A DNA stretch of 57,198 nucleotides from Halomarina oriensis. GTDB lineage: Archaea; Halobacteriota; Halobacteria; Halobacteriales; Haloarculaceae. Both the position numbers and the translations under genes were made by a program. The notes below the pieces were generated by a model. It saw only the letters and a list, made by a program, of their open reading frames with translations, had not been told where the DNA came from and ran no database searches. Shown one piece after another: positions 1 to 8,880 of the stretch. Position 1 is the stretch's first letter, and every line of letters starts with the position of its first letter. The stretch spans positions 1 through 57,198 of the forward strand of contig NZ_WSZK01000035.1 of the NCBI RefSeq assembly GCF_009791395.1, read 5' to 3'.

Positions 1-93
1 GCTGACGTACCGCTCGACGAGTTACGGTTCGAGGACGTCGAACTGTACGACTACGACCCGGCCGACGGCATCCGATTCGCCGTCGCGGAGTGA
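1..93 (+). CDS. thyA: Thymidylate synthase, C-terminal fragment
   Basis: Only the last 30 codons are in the window, reading straight from base 1 to TGA at 91-93. The tail has the pattern VELYDYDPADGIRFAVAE, which resembles the ThyA C-terminus (E. coli ends in an E-x-YDPHP-x-IKAPVA-type tail). ThyA makes dTMP from dUMP and leaves dihydrofolate, which the dihydrofolate reductase starting 3 nt downstream recycles. That pairing is common in haloarchaea and is the main support for the call, since the catalytic part lies outside the window. Confidence 0.75.
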   Translation, partial: ADVPLDELRFEDVELYDYDPADGIRFAVAE

Positions 94-96
94 GTC

Positions 97-642
97 GTGG
101 CCGAGGACTCACCCACGGGCGAGGACGTCCCCACCGACGAGGGGCTTCGAATCGTCCTCGTCGCCGCCGTCGCCGAAAACGGCGTCATCGGCCGGGCCGG
201 CGCGATGCCGTGGCACCTTCCCGCGGACCTCGCGCACTTCGAGGAGACGACGACGGGCCACCCCGTCGTGATGGGCCGACTGACCTACGAGTCCATCGCC
301 GCCGATATCGGTGGGCCGTTCCCGAACCGGACGAGCGTCGTCCTCACGACGACGGGCGTCGACACCGAGGACGAACGCGTCGTGGAGGTCGGAGGCGTCG
401 ACGCGGCGCTGGCGGCCGCGGGGGCCGACGCCCGCGAGCGCGGGGTCCGGACGGTGTACGTCGGCGGCGGCGAGACGGTCTACGAACAGTTCCTCTCGCA
501 CGCCGACCGTCTCGTCCTGACGGAACTGGACGAGTCGCACGAGGGAGACACGCGGTTCCCGGAGTGGGACCGGGAGGCGTTCGTCGAAGTCGAGCGAGAG
601 GAGCGAGAGGGGTTCGCGTTCGTCACCTACGAACGCCGCTGA
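97..642 (+). CDS. folA: Dihydrofolate reductase
   Basis: 181 aa, usual length for a monofunctional DHFR. It reduces dihydrofolate to tetrahydrofolate with NADPH. The N-terminal core is clear: a beta strand IVLVAAVA, then NGVIGRAGAMPWHLPADLAHF (the Met20-loop region with the conserved Trp and the acidic Asp of helix alpha-B) and the VVMGRLTYESI segment. Later YVGGGETVYEQFL matches the GG-x-x-(I/V)-Y nucleotide-site motif. The start is a GTG 3 nt after the thyA stop, so the two are almost certainly cotranscribed and probably translationally coupled. No closer ATG exists in frame before the conserved strand. Confidence 0.95.
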   Translation: MAEDSPTGEDVPTDEGLRIVLVAAVAENGVIGRAGAMPWHLPADLAHFEETTTGHPVVMGRLTYESIAADIGGPFPNRTSVVLTTTGVDTEDERVVEVGGVDAALAAAGADARERGVRTVYVGGGETVYEQFLSHADRLVLTELDESHEGDTRFPEWDREAFVEVEREEREGFAFVTYERR

Positions 643-657
643 GGCGACACGGACGGC

Positions 658-1526
658 TCAGACCCGTGCGGACGACGCCCGCGTGAGCATGAAGACGGCG
701 ACGGCCCCGAACACCACGTCGAGGCCGACGAGGACGGCGAGGTCCGGCGCGAGCGCGCTCCAGTTCCAGCCCTCTATCATCAGCGTCCGGGTCGCGTCGA
801 CGCCGTAGGTGATGGGGTTGAGGCGGGCGACGACCTGCATCCACCCCGGCAGGGACTCGATGGGGAGGAACGCCGAGGAGACGAACAGCAGCGGGAACGT
901 CAGCAGGTTCGCGCCGATGATGGTCGACTCCTGGTCGCGCGTGACGAGCGCGAGGACGTTCGAGAACGCGGTGAACCAGACGCTGAACAGGACGGCGACG
1001 CCGAGCATCGCCAGCGCGCCGAGCACGCCGGTTTCGATGGTCGCGCCGAGGAGGACGCCGAGGACGACGATGAGCGTCCCCTGCACGGCGACGCGAATCA
1101 TCTCCGAGAGCGTCTTACCGACGAACACCGCCGAGCGACGCATCGGCGTGACGAGTACCTTCTCGAACATCCCGTTCTCGATGTCGTTGACGAGGCCGAT
1201 ACCGGACGACGAGGCGGCGATGAGCGCCACCTGGATGACGATAGCCGGGACGAGGAACGTCAGGTAGCCCACACCGGCCGCGTCCCCGATAGTCGCACCG
1301 ACGACGCCGCCGAACACCTCCGAGAACAGCAGGAGGAAGACGACGGGCTGGACGACGCTCCCGACGACGATAAACGGGTTCCTGAGGGCCTTGCGGTTCC
1401 AGCGTTTGAAGTTGACCCACACCTCCGCGAGGTAGGCGGTCGACCCGGTCCGCCCGCTCGTCGTTGTGACGGAGTCGGCGAACTGCGGGTCCTCGACCGT
1501 CGCCGTCCGGGTCTCGGCACCGCCGT

Positions 1527-1530
<4 letters not shown>
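658..1530 (-). CDS. ABC-2 type exporter permease (DrrB-like)
   Basis: 290 aa membrane protein with about six hydrophobic segments, starting near residue 55 after a soluble N-terminus. The line VYLAEVWVNFKRWNRKALRNPF is the typical amphipathic entry helix of the daunorubicin/NodJ ABC-2 permease family. The region ENGMFEKVLVTPMRRSAVFVGKTL is the conserved cytoplasmic loop of these permeases (usually E-x-G-T-x-E-x-L-x-V-T-P). Its ATG overlaps the stop of the upstream ATPase gene by 4 nt (ATGA), showing one transcriptional and translational unit. The substrate cannot be told from sequence. Confidence 0.9.
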
Positions 1531-2570
<1,040 letters not shown>

Positions 2571-2776
2571 TGGGAACTCCGACCGAAGCGGCGGGTCCGA
2601 GCACTCGACGGATAGCGCCGTGGCTCTGGACGGTCGGTTCGGTACTACCTCAGGGAAGGTCGGGGGAGCGGATAAACTCGACTGTCGACCGACTGTCGAC
2701 CGACTGTTGTCCCTGGACAGACTATTCGGTCGCACGCTGTCGGGGTACTTTACTCGTCGCTGTACTCGGTGAAAGC
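2571..2776. promoter_or_regulatory. Divergent promoter region with 11-nt tandem repeats
   Basis: This 206-bp spacer separates the ABC exporter (minus) from the small YegP-like gene (plus). At 2679-2709 the unit CGACTGTCGAC occurs twice perfectly and a third time with its last part changed, each unit containing the palindrome GTCGAC. Directly after it, TGTCC-ct-GGACA (around 2708-2719) is a short inverted repeat. A minus-strand TTTATC sequence lies just before the repeats (about 2673-2678) and could be the exporter's TATA box. A repressor for the exporter could bind here; no protein is assigned. Confidence 0.45.
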
Positions 2777-2965
2777 ATGTCCCACGCGACATTCGAGCTG
2801 TACGAGGACGCGGCAGGCAAGTACCGCTGGCGACTCGTCCACGACAACGGCAACATCATCGCCGACTCCGGGGAGGGGTACGTCAACGAGAGCGACGCGC
2901 GCAACGGCATCCACAGCGTTCGCTCGAACGCGCCCGAGGCCGCGACCGAGGAGGTCGACGGCTGA
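2777..2965 (+). CDS. YegP-like small protein (DUF1508)
   Basis: 62 aa starting at ATG 2777. The sequence FELYEDAAGKYRWRLVHDNGNIIADSGEGY followed by an N-x-x-DARNGI-x-SVR segment is the single-repeat YegP/DUF1508 fold, a small alpha-beta domain common in bacteria and haloarchaea. Function of the family is not established. The frame is open for about 200 nt upstream, but the similarity begins at this Met. It stands alone, divergent from the ABC exporter. Confidence 0.88.
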   Translation: MSHATFELYEDAAGKYRWRLVHDNGNIIADSGEGYVNESDARNGIHSVRSNAPEAATEEVDG

Positions 2966-3144
2966 GGGAGAGACTCCGCTCGCACCGGCTGCACCGAGGC
3001 GGTGGTCCGCGCGGCCCGCACGCTCGCCGTGACCGGCGGCCACCACCGTCGTCCCTGTTCTGACGGCCCGTCCGGTTCGACCACGGGCGACGACGTGGGA
3101 GGCCGCCCCACAGCAGTTATGTCGTCGCTCCGTCACCCTCGGAC

Positions 3145-4963
3145 ATGGACGACCCTATCGACTACGGCACGCTCGACAGCGGGCGTGACTGCAACTACTG
3201 GGTGCTCGACCGGACCCTCCAGCGTGTCGCCGAGCGCGCCTACCCGGACGCCGACTACGAGTGGGCCGAGTCACGACTGGACTGGCTCGGCGAGCAGACC
3301 GGGACGCGCATCGTCGACAACAGCGAGGCCGTCGAGCGCCACCCCCCCCGAACTCGACACCTACGACGACTGGGGCGAGGTGGCCAACCACGTCGACTAC
3401 CACCCCGCGCTCGCCGACACGGAACTGGCGACGTACTGCGAGTTCGGCCTCGCACACGACGTCTTCCACGCCCCCGACGGACGGGACGAACCGCTCGGCC
3501 TGACCCACGCCATCGCGGGCGAAGCGATGCTCTCGTACGCCGACCCCGGGTTCGTCTGTCCGGCGTCGATGACCGTCGGCGCGGCCATCGTCCTCGACCG
3601 GTTCGGCCGGGACGACCCGCGAATCGAACGCTACGTCGAGGCGTTGACCAGCGACGACCCCGAGGCGTACGTCGAGGGGGCGATGTTCCTCACCGAGAAG
3701 CAGGGCGGAAGCGACGTCGGCGCGAACGAGACCACCGCCGTCGAGACGGACGAGGAGGGCGTCTACGAACTCACCGGCGAGAAGTGGTTCTGCTCGAACA
3801 TCGACGCCGAGGGGACGCTGGCGCTCGCCCGCCGCGAGGGCGCGCCCGAGGGGACGAAGGGCCTCTCGCTGTTCGTCGTCCCCCACACCGTCAGCGAGGA
3901 GGGCGACCCACGCGGCGAGAGCGAGGACGCCCGACTCAACGACCAACTGTACCGTCGTCTGAAGGACAAACTCGGGACGCTGTCGGTCCCTACCGGTGAG
4001 GTCGAACTGCGCGGCGCGACGGGCTACCTCGTCGGTGACCCCGAGCAGGGCTTCCGGTATATGACCGAGATGCTCAACTTCGAGCGCCTGTCGAACGCCG
4101 CCGCGAGCGTGGGCATAATCGGACGCTGTCTGCTCGAAGCGAAAGTGTACGCCGCCGACCGCGAGGCGTTCGGGTCGACCATCGACCAGCATCCGCTGCT
4201 GCGCCGCGACCTGACCGAGATGGCGACCGACTACGAGGCGGCGTCTGCGTTCGTCTTCGCCGCCTCGCGCCTGCTCGACGAGTACCGTGCGAGCGACGAC
4301 GGCCACGAATCGGACGCCTTCCGCCTGCTGCGCCTGCTCGTCCCCATCGCCAAACTCCGTACTGCTCGGGAATCGGTCGACACGGCGTCTTACGCCTGCG
4401 AGGTGCTGGGCGGGAACGGCTACGTCTCCGGGTTCACGACCGAGCGAATGCTCCGCGACGCGCAGGTGCTCCCCATCTGGGAGGGGACCTCGAACGTCCT
4501 CTCGCTGGACGTGCTCCGCGTCCTCGCCAAACAGGCCAGCCACGAGGTGTTCGTTCCCGCAGTGGAAGAGCGTCTCGATGCGGCCGCCGAGCACGACGCA
4601 CTGGCGGCGGCCGCCGAAACGGTCCGCGACGAACTCGCGGACCTCCAGACGGCGATGGCGACGCTCGCCACCGAGGACCGCGACTACGCCCAGTTGCAGG
4701 CGAAGGAACTGGCGAACTACGTCTACGACGTGTTCGCCGCCGCCGAACTGCTCGACATGGCTTCGGAGGACCTCGCCGCGGGCGACGGGCGGCGTGTCCT
4801 CGTGGCCCGCGAGTTCGTGACCCGGCAGTTCGGCCGCGAGTCGGGCCGCGGTATCGCGTCGGGTGACCGGACGGCGATGGACCAGTTCGACGCTATCGTC
4901 CGGTATGGGAGCGTCGCCCCCGAGGAACTGGAAGGAGCAGCGTCCGCACCTGCCGACGACTGA
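3145..4963 (+). pseudogene. AidB-like acyl-CoA dehydrogenase, frameshifted at a C8 run
   Basis: The N-terminus (MDDPIDYGTLDSGRDCNYW, from ATG 3145) and the rest of the protein (from about PELDTYDDWGEV) lie in different frames. They meet at eight consecutive C at 3342-3349; dropping one C gives a continuous 605-aa product reading ...ERHPPELDTYDD. The remainder is intact, with FLTEKQGGSDVGANE (first acyl-CoA dehydrogenase signature), KWFCSNID, RLKDKLGTLSVPTGEVE and LGGNGYVSGFTTERMLRDAQ then PIWEGTSNVLSLDVLR. These features match the AidB branch more than fatty-acid beta-oxidation enzymes. The shift could be a sequencing error, a recent mutation or a slippage-controlled site. Confidence 0.88.
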
Positions 4964-5059
4964 GCGGAGCCGACGGGACCTCACGGGACCGGACAGAACG
5001 ACCGTCAGTTTCCGTACGTAGTAGAGAGTGTTAAGTGAACGTGGTAGTCACGAATAACT

Positions 5060-5986
5060 GTGAAAGGACGCTTGATGACGAGGCGGCGGTTGCTGATTCA
5101 GAGCGTCGCAGCCGCCGGCACATTCGGTGCCGGCCGGGCCGCGACGGCTGCGGCCGGCAGTGACGACGAGCGACGGGAGGTGCGTGTCACCGGGGCCATC
5201 TCCGACGACGAGGTCTGTCGACTGCCCCGCTCTGTCACGTCGTCGCTGGGAGTCGTCGCCGGTCAGCAGGTCCGCCTCCGCCACGAGGACGGGCCGGCGG
5301 TGTTCACCGTCGTCCCGACCGACGAGGCGGTGGGAGCGGTGGGCACCGGTGGCCGCGACCGACTCGGCGCGACTGGTGACGCGTTCGACGTCGAGGTGAG
5401 CACACGAGTCGTCCACCCGACCAGAGACGAGGCGACGGCGGCCGACACCGGCGGGTTCGTCGAGCGACTCGTCGACGCCGACGACGAACGCCTGGTCGTG
5501 CTCGCTCCACACGGCGGCTACATCGAGTACGGGACCGACGAACAGGCCACCCACGTCGGCGAACGACTCGACGTGCCGGTGTGGTACTGCGCCGGGTGGT
5601 GGCCCGGCGGCGGTGCGTTCGACCGGTGGCACGTCGGGTCGACGGACATCCACCCGGCGTCGTTCCCCCGACTCGCCGAGGTGTCGAACCGGTCGTTCGA
5701 CGCGGTGGTCGGCTTCCACGGGTGGGGTGAGGACCACGTCGCCGTCGGCGGAGCCGCCCCGCTCGACCGGAGGCGGACGGTCCGTGACACCATCGCGGCG
5801 GCCGTCGGAGACGCGTTCGACGTACGACTGGCAAGCGACGAGAGCCGCGACGGCGACCACCCGGACAACGTCGTCAACTGGCTGAGTGCCTCCGGTCGGG
5901 ACGGGGTGCAGATAGAACAGCCGTGGGACGCGCGCCGCGAGTACGGCCGGACCATCGCCGACGCCGTGGCCGACGTGTTCGAGTGA
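5060..5986 (+). CDS. Secreted poly-gamma-glutamate hydrolase family protein (copy 1)
   Basis: 308 aa from GTG 5060 (a TTAAGT box about 28 nt upstream supports it); ATG 5075 is the alternative. Residues 8-12 RRRLL begin a Tat-type signal followed by an Ala/Gly-rich stretch, so export is expected. The core has LAPHGGYIEYGTDEQA (149-162), WHVGSTDIHPASFPRL (190-205) and VVGFHGW (216-222). These correspond to the zinc-site blocks of the phage/Bacillus PghP PGA-hydrolase family. Residues about 40-125 form a separate N-terminal module shared with copy 2. It sits beside pgsB and pgsC homologues, which supports a role in trimming or releasing PGA. Activity itself is inferred. Confidence 0.85.
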   Translation: MKGRLMTRRRLLIQSVAAAGTFGAGRAATAAAGSDDERREVRVTGAISDDEVCRLPRSVTSSLGVVAGQQVRLRHEDGPAVFTVVPTDEAVGAVGTGGRDRLGATGDAFDVEVSTRVVHPTRDEATAADTGGFVERLVDADDERLVVLAPHGGYIEYGTDEQATHVGERLDVPVWYCAGWWPGGGAFDRWHVGSTDIHPASFPRLAEVSNRSFDAVVGFHGWGEDHVAVGGAAPLDRRRTVRDTIAAAVGDAFDVRLASDESRDGDHPDNVVNWLSASGRDGVQIEQPWDARREYGRTIADAVADVFE

Positions 5987-6011
5987 CGGCTGGGCCCTCG
6001 CAGTCGGTGTC

Positions 6012-6380
6012 GTGACCGGCGTCTCGGGGTGCAACGCGTCGAACACCTCGGGGACGACCACGACGAACGGCGAATCGACGGCGAGGAGTGAGACGACCAG
6101 CGAACCCGATGGGGCGTCGTCGCGTATCGACGGCCAGGTGTTCGACCTGTCGAACGAAGCCGTCCCCGGGGCGACGGTCGAGGCTATCGTCCCGAGCACT
6201 GGAGTCGTCGACCGAACGACCGCCGACGAAGCGGACCGGTTCGAACTCGCCACGACCGACGAAGCTGCGGAAGGTGGTCGGGAGTACGACCACATCCGGC
6301 TCGGTGGCCCCGCGACGGTGGAGTTCGAGACGAACGAGGCGTCGCCGGACGGCGTCGTGTGGTCCAGAACAGGGACCTGA
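6012..6380 (+). CDS. Short lipoprotein-like protein with carboxypeptidase-regulatory-like domain
   Basis: 122 aa from GTG 6012. The N-terminus reads VTGVSGCNASNTSG, which looks like the end of a lipoprotein signal peptide with its lipobox Cys. The in-frame codons just upstream (ALAVGV) are also hydrophobic but offer no start codon. After a Thr/Ser linker, SRIDGQVFDLSNEAVPGATVEA and a D-R-F-E-L-A-T turn resemble the beta-sandwich carboxypeptidase regulatory domain (G-x-V-x-D-x-x-x-x-P-x-P-G-A-x-V). The domain seems short at its C-end. It may be a decayed lipoprotein gene or a real small surface protein, cotranscribed with the PGA hydrolase 25 nt upstream. Confidence 0.5.
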   Translation: MTGVSGCNASNTSGTTTTNGESTARSETTSEPDGASSRIDGQVFDLSNEAVPGATVEAIVPSTGVVDRTTADEADRFELATTDEAAEGGREYDHIRLGGPATVEFETNEASPDGVVWSRTGT

Positions 6381-6387
6381 AGCCGAA

Positions 6388-7551
6388 TCAGGTCCGACGG
6401 TTCAGCGCGTCGGCGACGGCGTCGGCGACGGCGTCGCCGTGCTCGTCGCGGACGGACTTCGGCTGGCCGACCCAGATGCCGTCGTCGTCGGTGAGTTCGT
6501 TGATGAGGACGTCCTCGTCGGTCGCCGCGTACCGTCCCTCCGCGAGGACGGGCGTGGGCATGCTGTCGGGCAGGACGCCAGCGATGGCGTCACGGACCGC
6601 CTCACGCGTCTCCTCGGAGGCGTTGCCGCCGACACGGACGCGAGCGGTGCAGGTGCCGTGGAAGCTCACGCCGAACCGGAACGTGTGGTCGGTGATGGAC
6701 GCGAGTTTCGGGAACGACGCGGGCGAGAGCTGCGTCGAGGGGACGTGCCAGCGGACGAACGCGCCGCCGCCGTCGCGGAAGCCGTACGTACGCCAGGTGG
6801 TCACGGGCGGGTCGTAGCTGGCGGCGAAGCGCTCGGCCTGTTCCGCGGTGCCGGCTTCGACGTCACCGCCGTGTGGTGCGAGGGCGACGACCAGCGAGCG
6901 CTCGTCGTAGTCGAGGACCTCGACGAGTTCGTCGTTCTCGCGGGCCTCCTCGACGGTCATGTCGGGAGCCGGGAGGACGGGGTCGACGACGGCGTCGAAC
7001 GACTCGTCGGCGAGCGAGCAGCCGCCCTCGTAGGTGGGACAGCCCTGCTGTTTGTCGCCGGTGTTCTCCCAGTTCAGTTCGTCGAGCGCGAGGCGGCAGC
7101 GAGCGCGACGGTCGATGCGGACGGTGTCGTCGGCACGCTCCTGTCGCGCTCCGGCGACGGTGTAGGCGGCGTACTCGTCGTCGGTGCGACGGACGCGGAC
7201 CTGCTGACCGGGGGCGACACCGAGCGCGTCGAGCAACGCGGGGTCGGCCGTGAGTTCGGTGAACGACTCCGCGAGCGAGTCGGGGCCGCTACCGCCGGGG
7301 AAGTCGACGGTGACCGAGGCGGTGTCGCGGCCGTCGGCCTCGGTGTCCTGCTGGACGACGGTCGAGAGCGCCGACGAACGGGCGTTCGCCTCGACGGCAC
7401 CGACACCGAGTCCGAGGAGCGCCGGTGAGGCGAGTCCCGCGGCGAGGAACGCACGCCGCGAGGTACCGTCCGTGGCCTCGGTGCTGTCGGTCGAGTCGTC
7501 CGCTGAGTGGTCGGAAGTCGGTTCGTCGGGTCGATGTGTATCGTCTGTCAT
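6388..7551 (-). CDS. Secreted poly-gamma-glutamate hydrolase family protein (copy 2)
   Basis: 387 aa. After an acidic Ser/Thr/Asp leader, TSRRAFLAAGLASPALLGLG is a clear Tat signal. The family blocks match copy 1: ALAPHGGDVEAGTAEQAE, RWHVPSTQLSPASFPKLA and GVSFHGTC. The N-terminal module (DALGVAPGQQVRVRRTDDEYAAYTV) is also shared. Compared with copy 1 there is an insertion with two Cys (residues around CRLALDELNWENTGDKQQGCPTYEGGC, quoted only as a Cys-bearing stretch), possibly a disulfide loop. It is the last gene of the pgsC-pgsB-hydrolase unit and ends 8 nt from the convergent lipoprotein-like ORF. Confidence 0.87.
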   Translation of the reverse strand: MTDDTHRPDEPTSDHSADDSTDSTEATDGTSRRAFLAAGLASPALLGLGVGAVEANARSSALSTVVQQDTEADGRDTASVTVDFPGGSGPDSLAESFTELTADPALLDALGVAPGQQVRVRRTDDEYAAYTVAGARQERADDTVRIDRRARCRLALDELNWENTGDKQQGCPTYEGGCSLADESFDAVVDPVLPAPDMTVEEARENDELVEVLDYDERSLVVALAPHGGDVEAGTAEQAERFAASYDPPVTTWRTYGFRDGGGAFVRWHVPSTQLSPASFPKLASITDHTFRFGVSFHGTCTARVRVGGNASEETREAVRDAIAGVLPDSMPTPVLAEGRYAATDEDVLINELTDDDGIWVGQPKSVRDEHGDAVADAVADALNRRT

Positions 7552-7572
7552 CGTTGTCTGTGGTTGGGGGGT

Positions 7573-7641
7573 ACTCGGAAACGAGTCGGGAGACGGCGGC
7601 CGGCAACCGTCGACTGCCGGCCGAGGGGCGTTACACCCCTC
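7573..7641. promoter_or_regulatory. Three consecutive hairpins between pgsB and hydrolase copy 2
   Basis: The 138-bp spacer holds three inverted repeats in a row. ACTCG-GAAA-CGAGT lies at 7573-7586. CGGCCGGCA / TGCCGGCCG (9 bp, perfect, 9-nt loop) spans 7597-7623. GAGGGG / CCCCTC (6 bp, 7-nt loop) spans 7623-7641. They lie downstream of the pgsB stop and upstream of the hydrolase start on the minus strand. They could slow or partly stop transcription, or stabilise the upstream mRNA. Confidence 0.6.
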
Positions 7642-7689
7642 CCACCTCCGGGGTCGCTTCGTAGGCGGACCGGCACCGTCGAGCGCCGG

Positions 7690-8880
7690 TCACCGGGTCG
7701 CCTCCACGTTCGACGACGAGGGCTTCGTCGACTCGGCGGCGGCCGCCCGGCGCTCGACTTCGGCCTCCATGCCGCGCATGAAGTCGGCGACGGTGTTGCC
7801 GACGAGGAAGACCGGCCACCCGTCGTCGAGCGCGGCGTCGAGGACCGTCGCCGGGTCGTCGCCGTCGTGGCGGACCACCGGGAACGGCGCACGCCGAGCG
7901 AACCGAGCGGTGTCGTCGCCCGCGACCCGGACCTGCTCGAAGACGCCCTGTTCGTAGCACTCGGAGAGGTACTCCAGGAACGCCGCGGTCCGCCCACGAC
8001 GGTCGCCGCGGATGTAGAACAGGGGCTGTATCGTCCCCGGTCGGTCCGCGGCGAGGGCACGGCGAACGACCTCCGTACTCTCGGTGTCGTTGACCGACGC
8101 GGCGTTGAAGACGTGACCGCCCTCGATAGCCCGCCACTCGACCCGCATCTCGTCGAGGTAGCCTCCGAGTAGCTCCCGCGACAGCGGCTCTTCGCCGACG
8201 GCGTCGAGCACTTCGTTCAGCGCGTAGATGGACTCCGCACCCGGGACGTTGGCGTGCTCGTCGGGAACCGAGACGTGCGAGACGGTCGCACCACGTCGGT
8301 CGAGTTCCGTCTCCAGACACTCCCGCAGGGCCGGCGACTGCTCGCCGTTGACGACGTGCGTGCCGGCCGGGATGGCTCGGGCGAGCGCCCGAGCGATGGC
8401 GAGACGGTCGCCGCCGAGGGTGTCGAGGTGGTCGCGGCGAACGTTCGTCAACACGACCACGTCCGGGTCGACGAACTGCTCGGCGACCATCCGGGTCGTG
8501 TAGTCGGAGATCGCCTGGTTCTCGACGACGAGGACGTCGTCGGGTGGGTTCTCGCGGAGCTCTCGCTCGTTCTCGTACAGCGTGACCCGTTCGCCGCGAG
8601 TGATCGGTCGGCGCTCGTCGCCCCGGAGCATCGCCGGGCGATTGCCGGTTATCTTCGCACCGGTGTCGTAGCCGCGGGCGTCGAACACGTCGTGGAGCCG
8701 TTCGGTCGTCCCCGACTTGCCGCGCGTGCCGGAGACGACGATACGCGTGTCGATGTCGGCGAGGCGTTCGCGGTGGTCGGGACCCCGAGTCACGAACCTC
8801 CGGACCGCGTCGAGGCGCTCGTGTGCCCCCGACAGGAATGGGAGGCGTTCGCCGGCCGCCGAGAAGACCGTCGACAGCAT
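7690..8880 (-). CDS. pgsB: Poly-gamma-glutamate synthase ligase subunit PgsB/CapB-like
   Basis: 396 aa, equal to the usual length of CapB (about 393-400). It is a Mur-ligase-type amide ligase that activates the growing gamma-carboxyl with ATP and adds glutamate. Seen: P-loop VSGTRGKSGTTERL (residues 49-62; CapB-type GTRGK), TGNRPAMLRGDE, VVENQAISDY and VVLTNVRRDHLDTLG (142-156), matching the CapB NVR-x-DH block with the metal-binding His. Its ATG shares bases with the stop of the pgsC-like gene (TGATG), so the two are translationally coupled. Membrane attachment is probably through PgsC. No PgsA gene lies nearby. Confidence 0.9.
   Translation of the reverse strand: MLSTVFSAAGERLPFLSGAHERLDAVRRFVTRGPDHRERLADIDTRIVVSGTRGKSGTTERLHDVFDARGYDTGAKITGNRPAMLRGDERRPITRGERVTLYENERELRENPPDDVLVVENQAISDYTTRMVAEQFVDPDVVVLTNVRRDHLDTLGGDRLAIARALARAIPAGTHVVNGEQSPALRECLETELDRRGATVSHVSVPDEHANVPGAESIYALNEVLDAVGEEPLSRELLGGYLDEMRVEWRAIEGGHVFNAASVNDTESTEVVRRALAADRPGTIQPLFYIRGDRRGRTAAFLEYLSECYEQGVFEQVRVAGDDTARFARRAPFPVVRHDGDDPATVLDAALDDGWPVFLVGNTVADFMRGMEAEVERRAAAAESTKPSSSNVEATR

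Noticed and set aside
2571-2792. N-terminal extension of the ABC ATPase
   Set aside because: Extra 74 residues are low-similarity Ser/Arg-rich sequence covering the divergent promoter and repeats; the family begins near the ATG at 2570.
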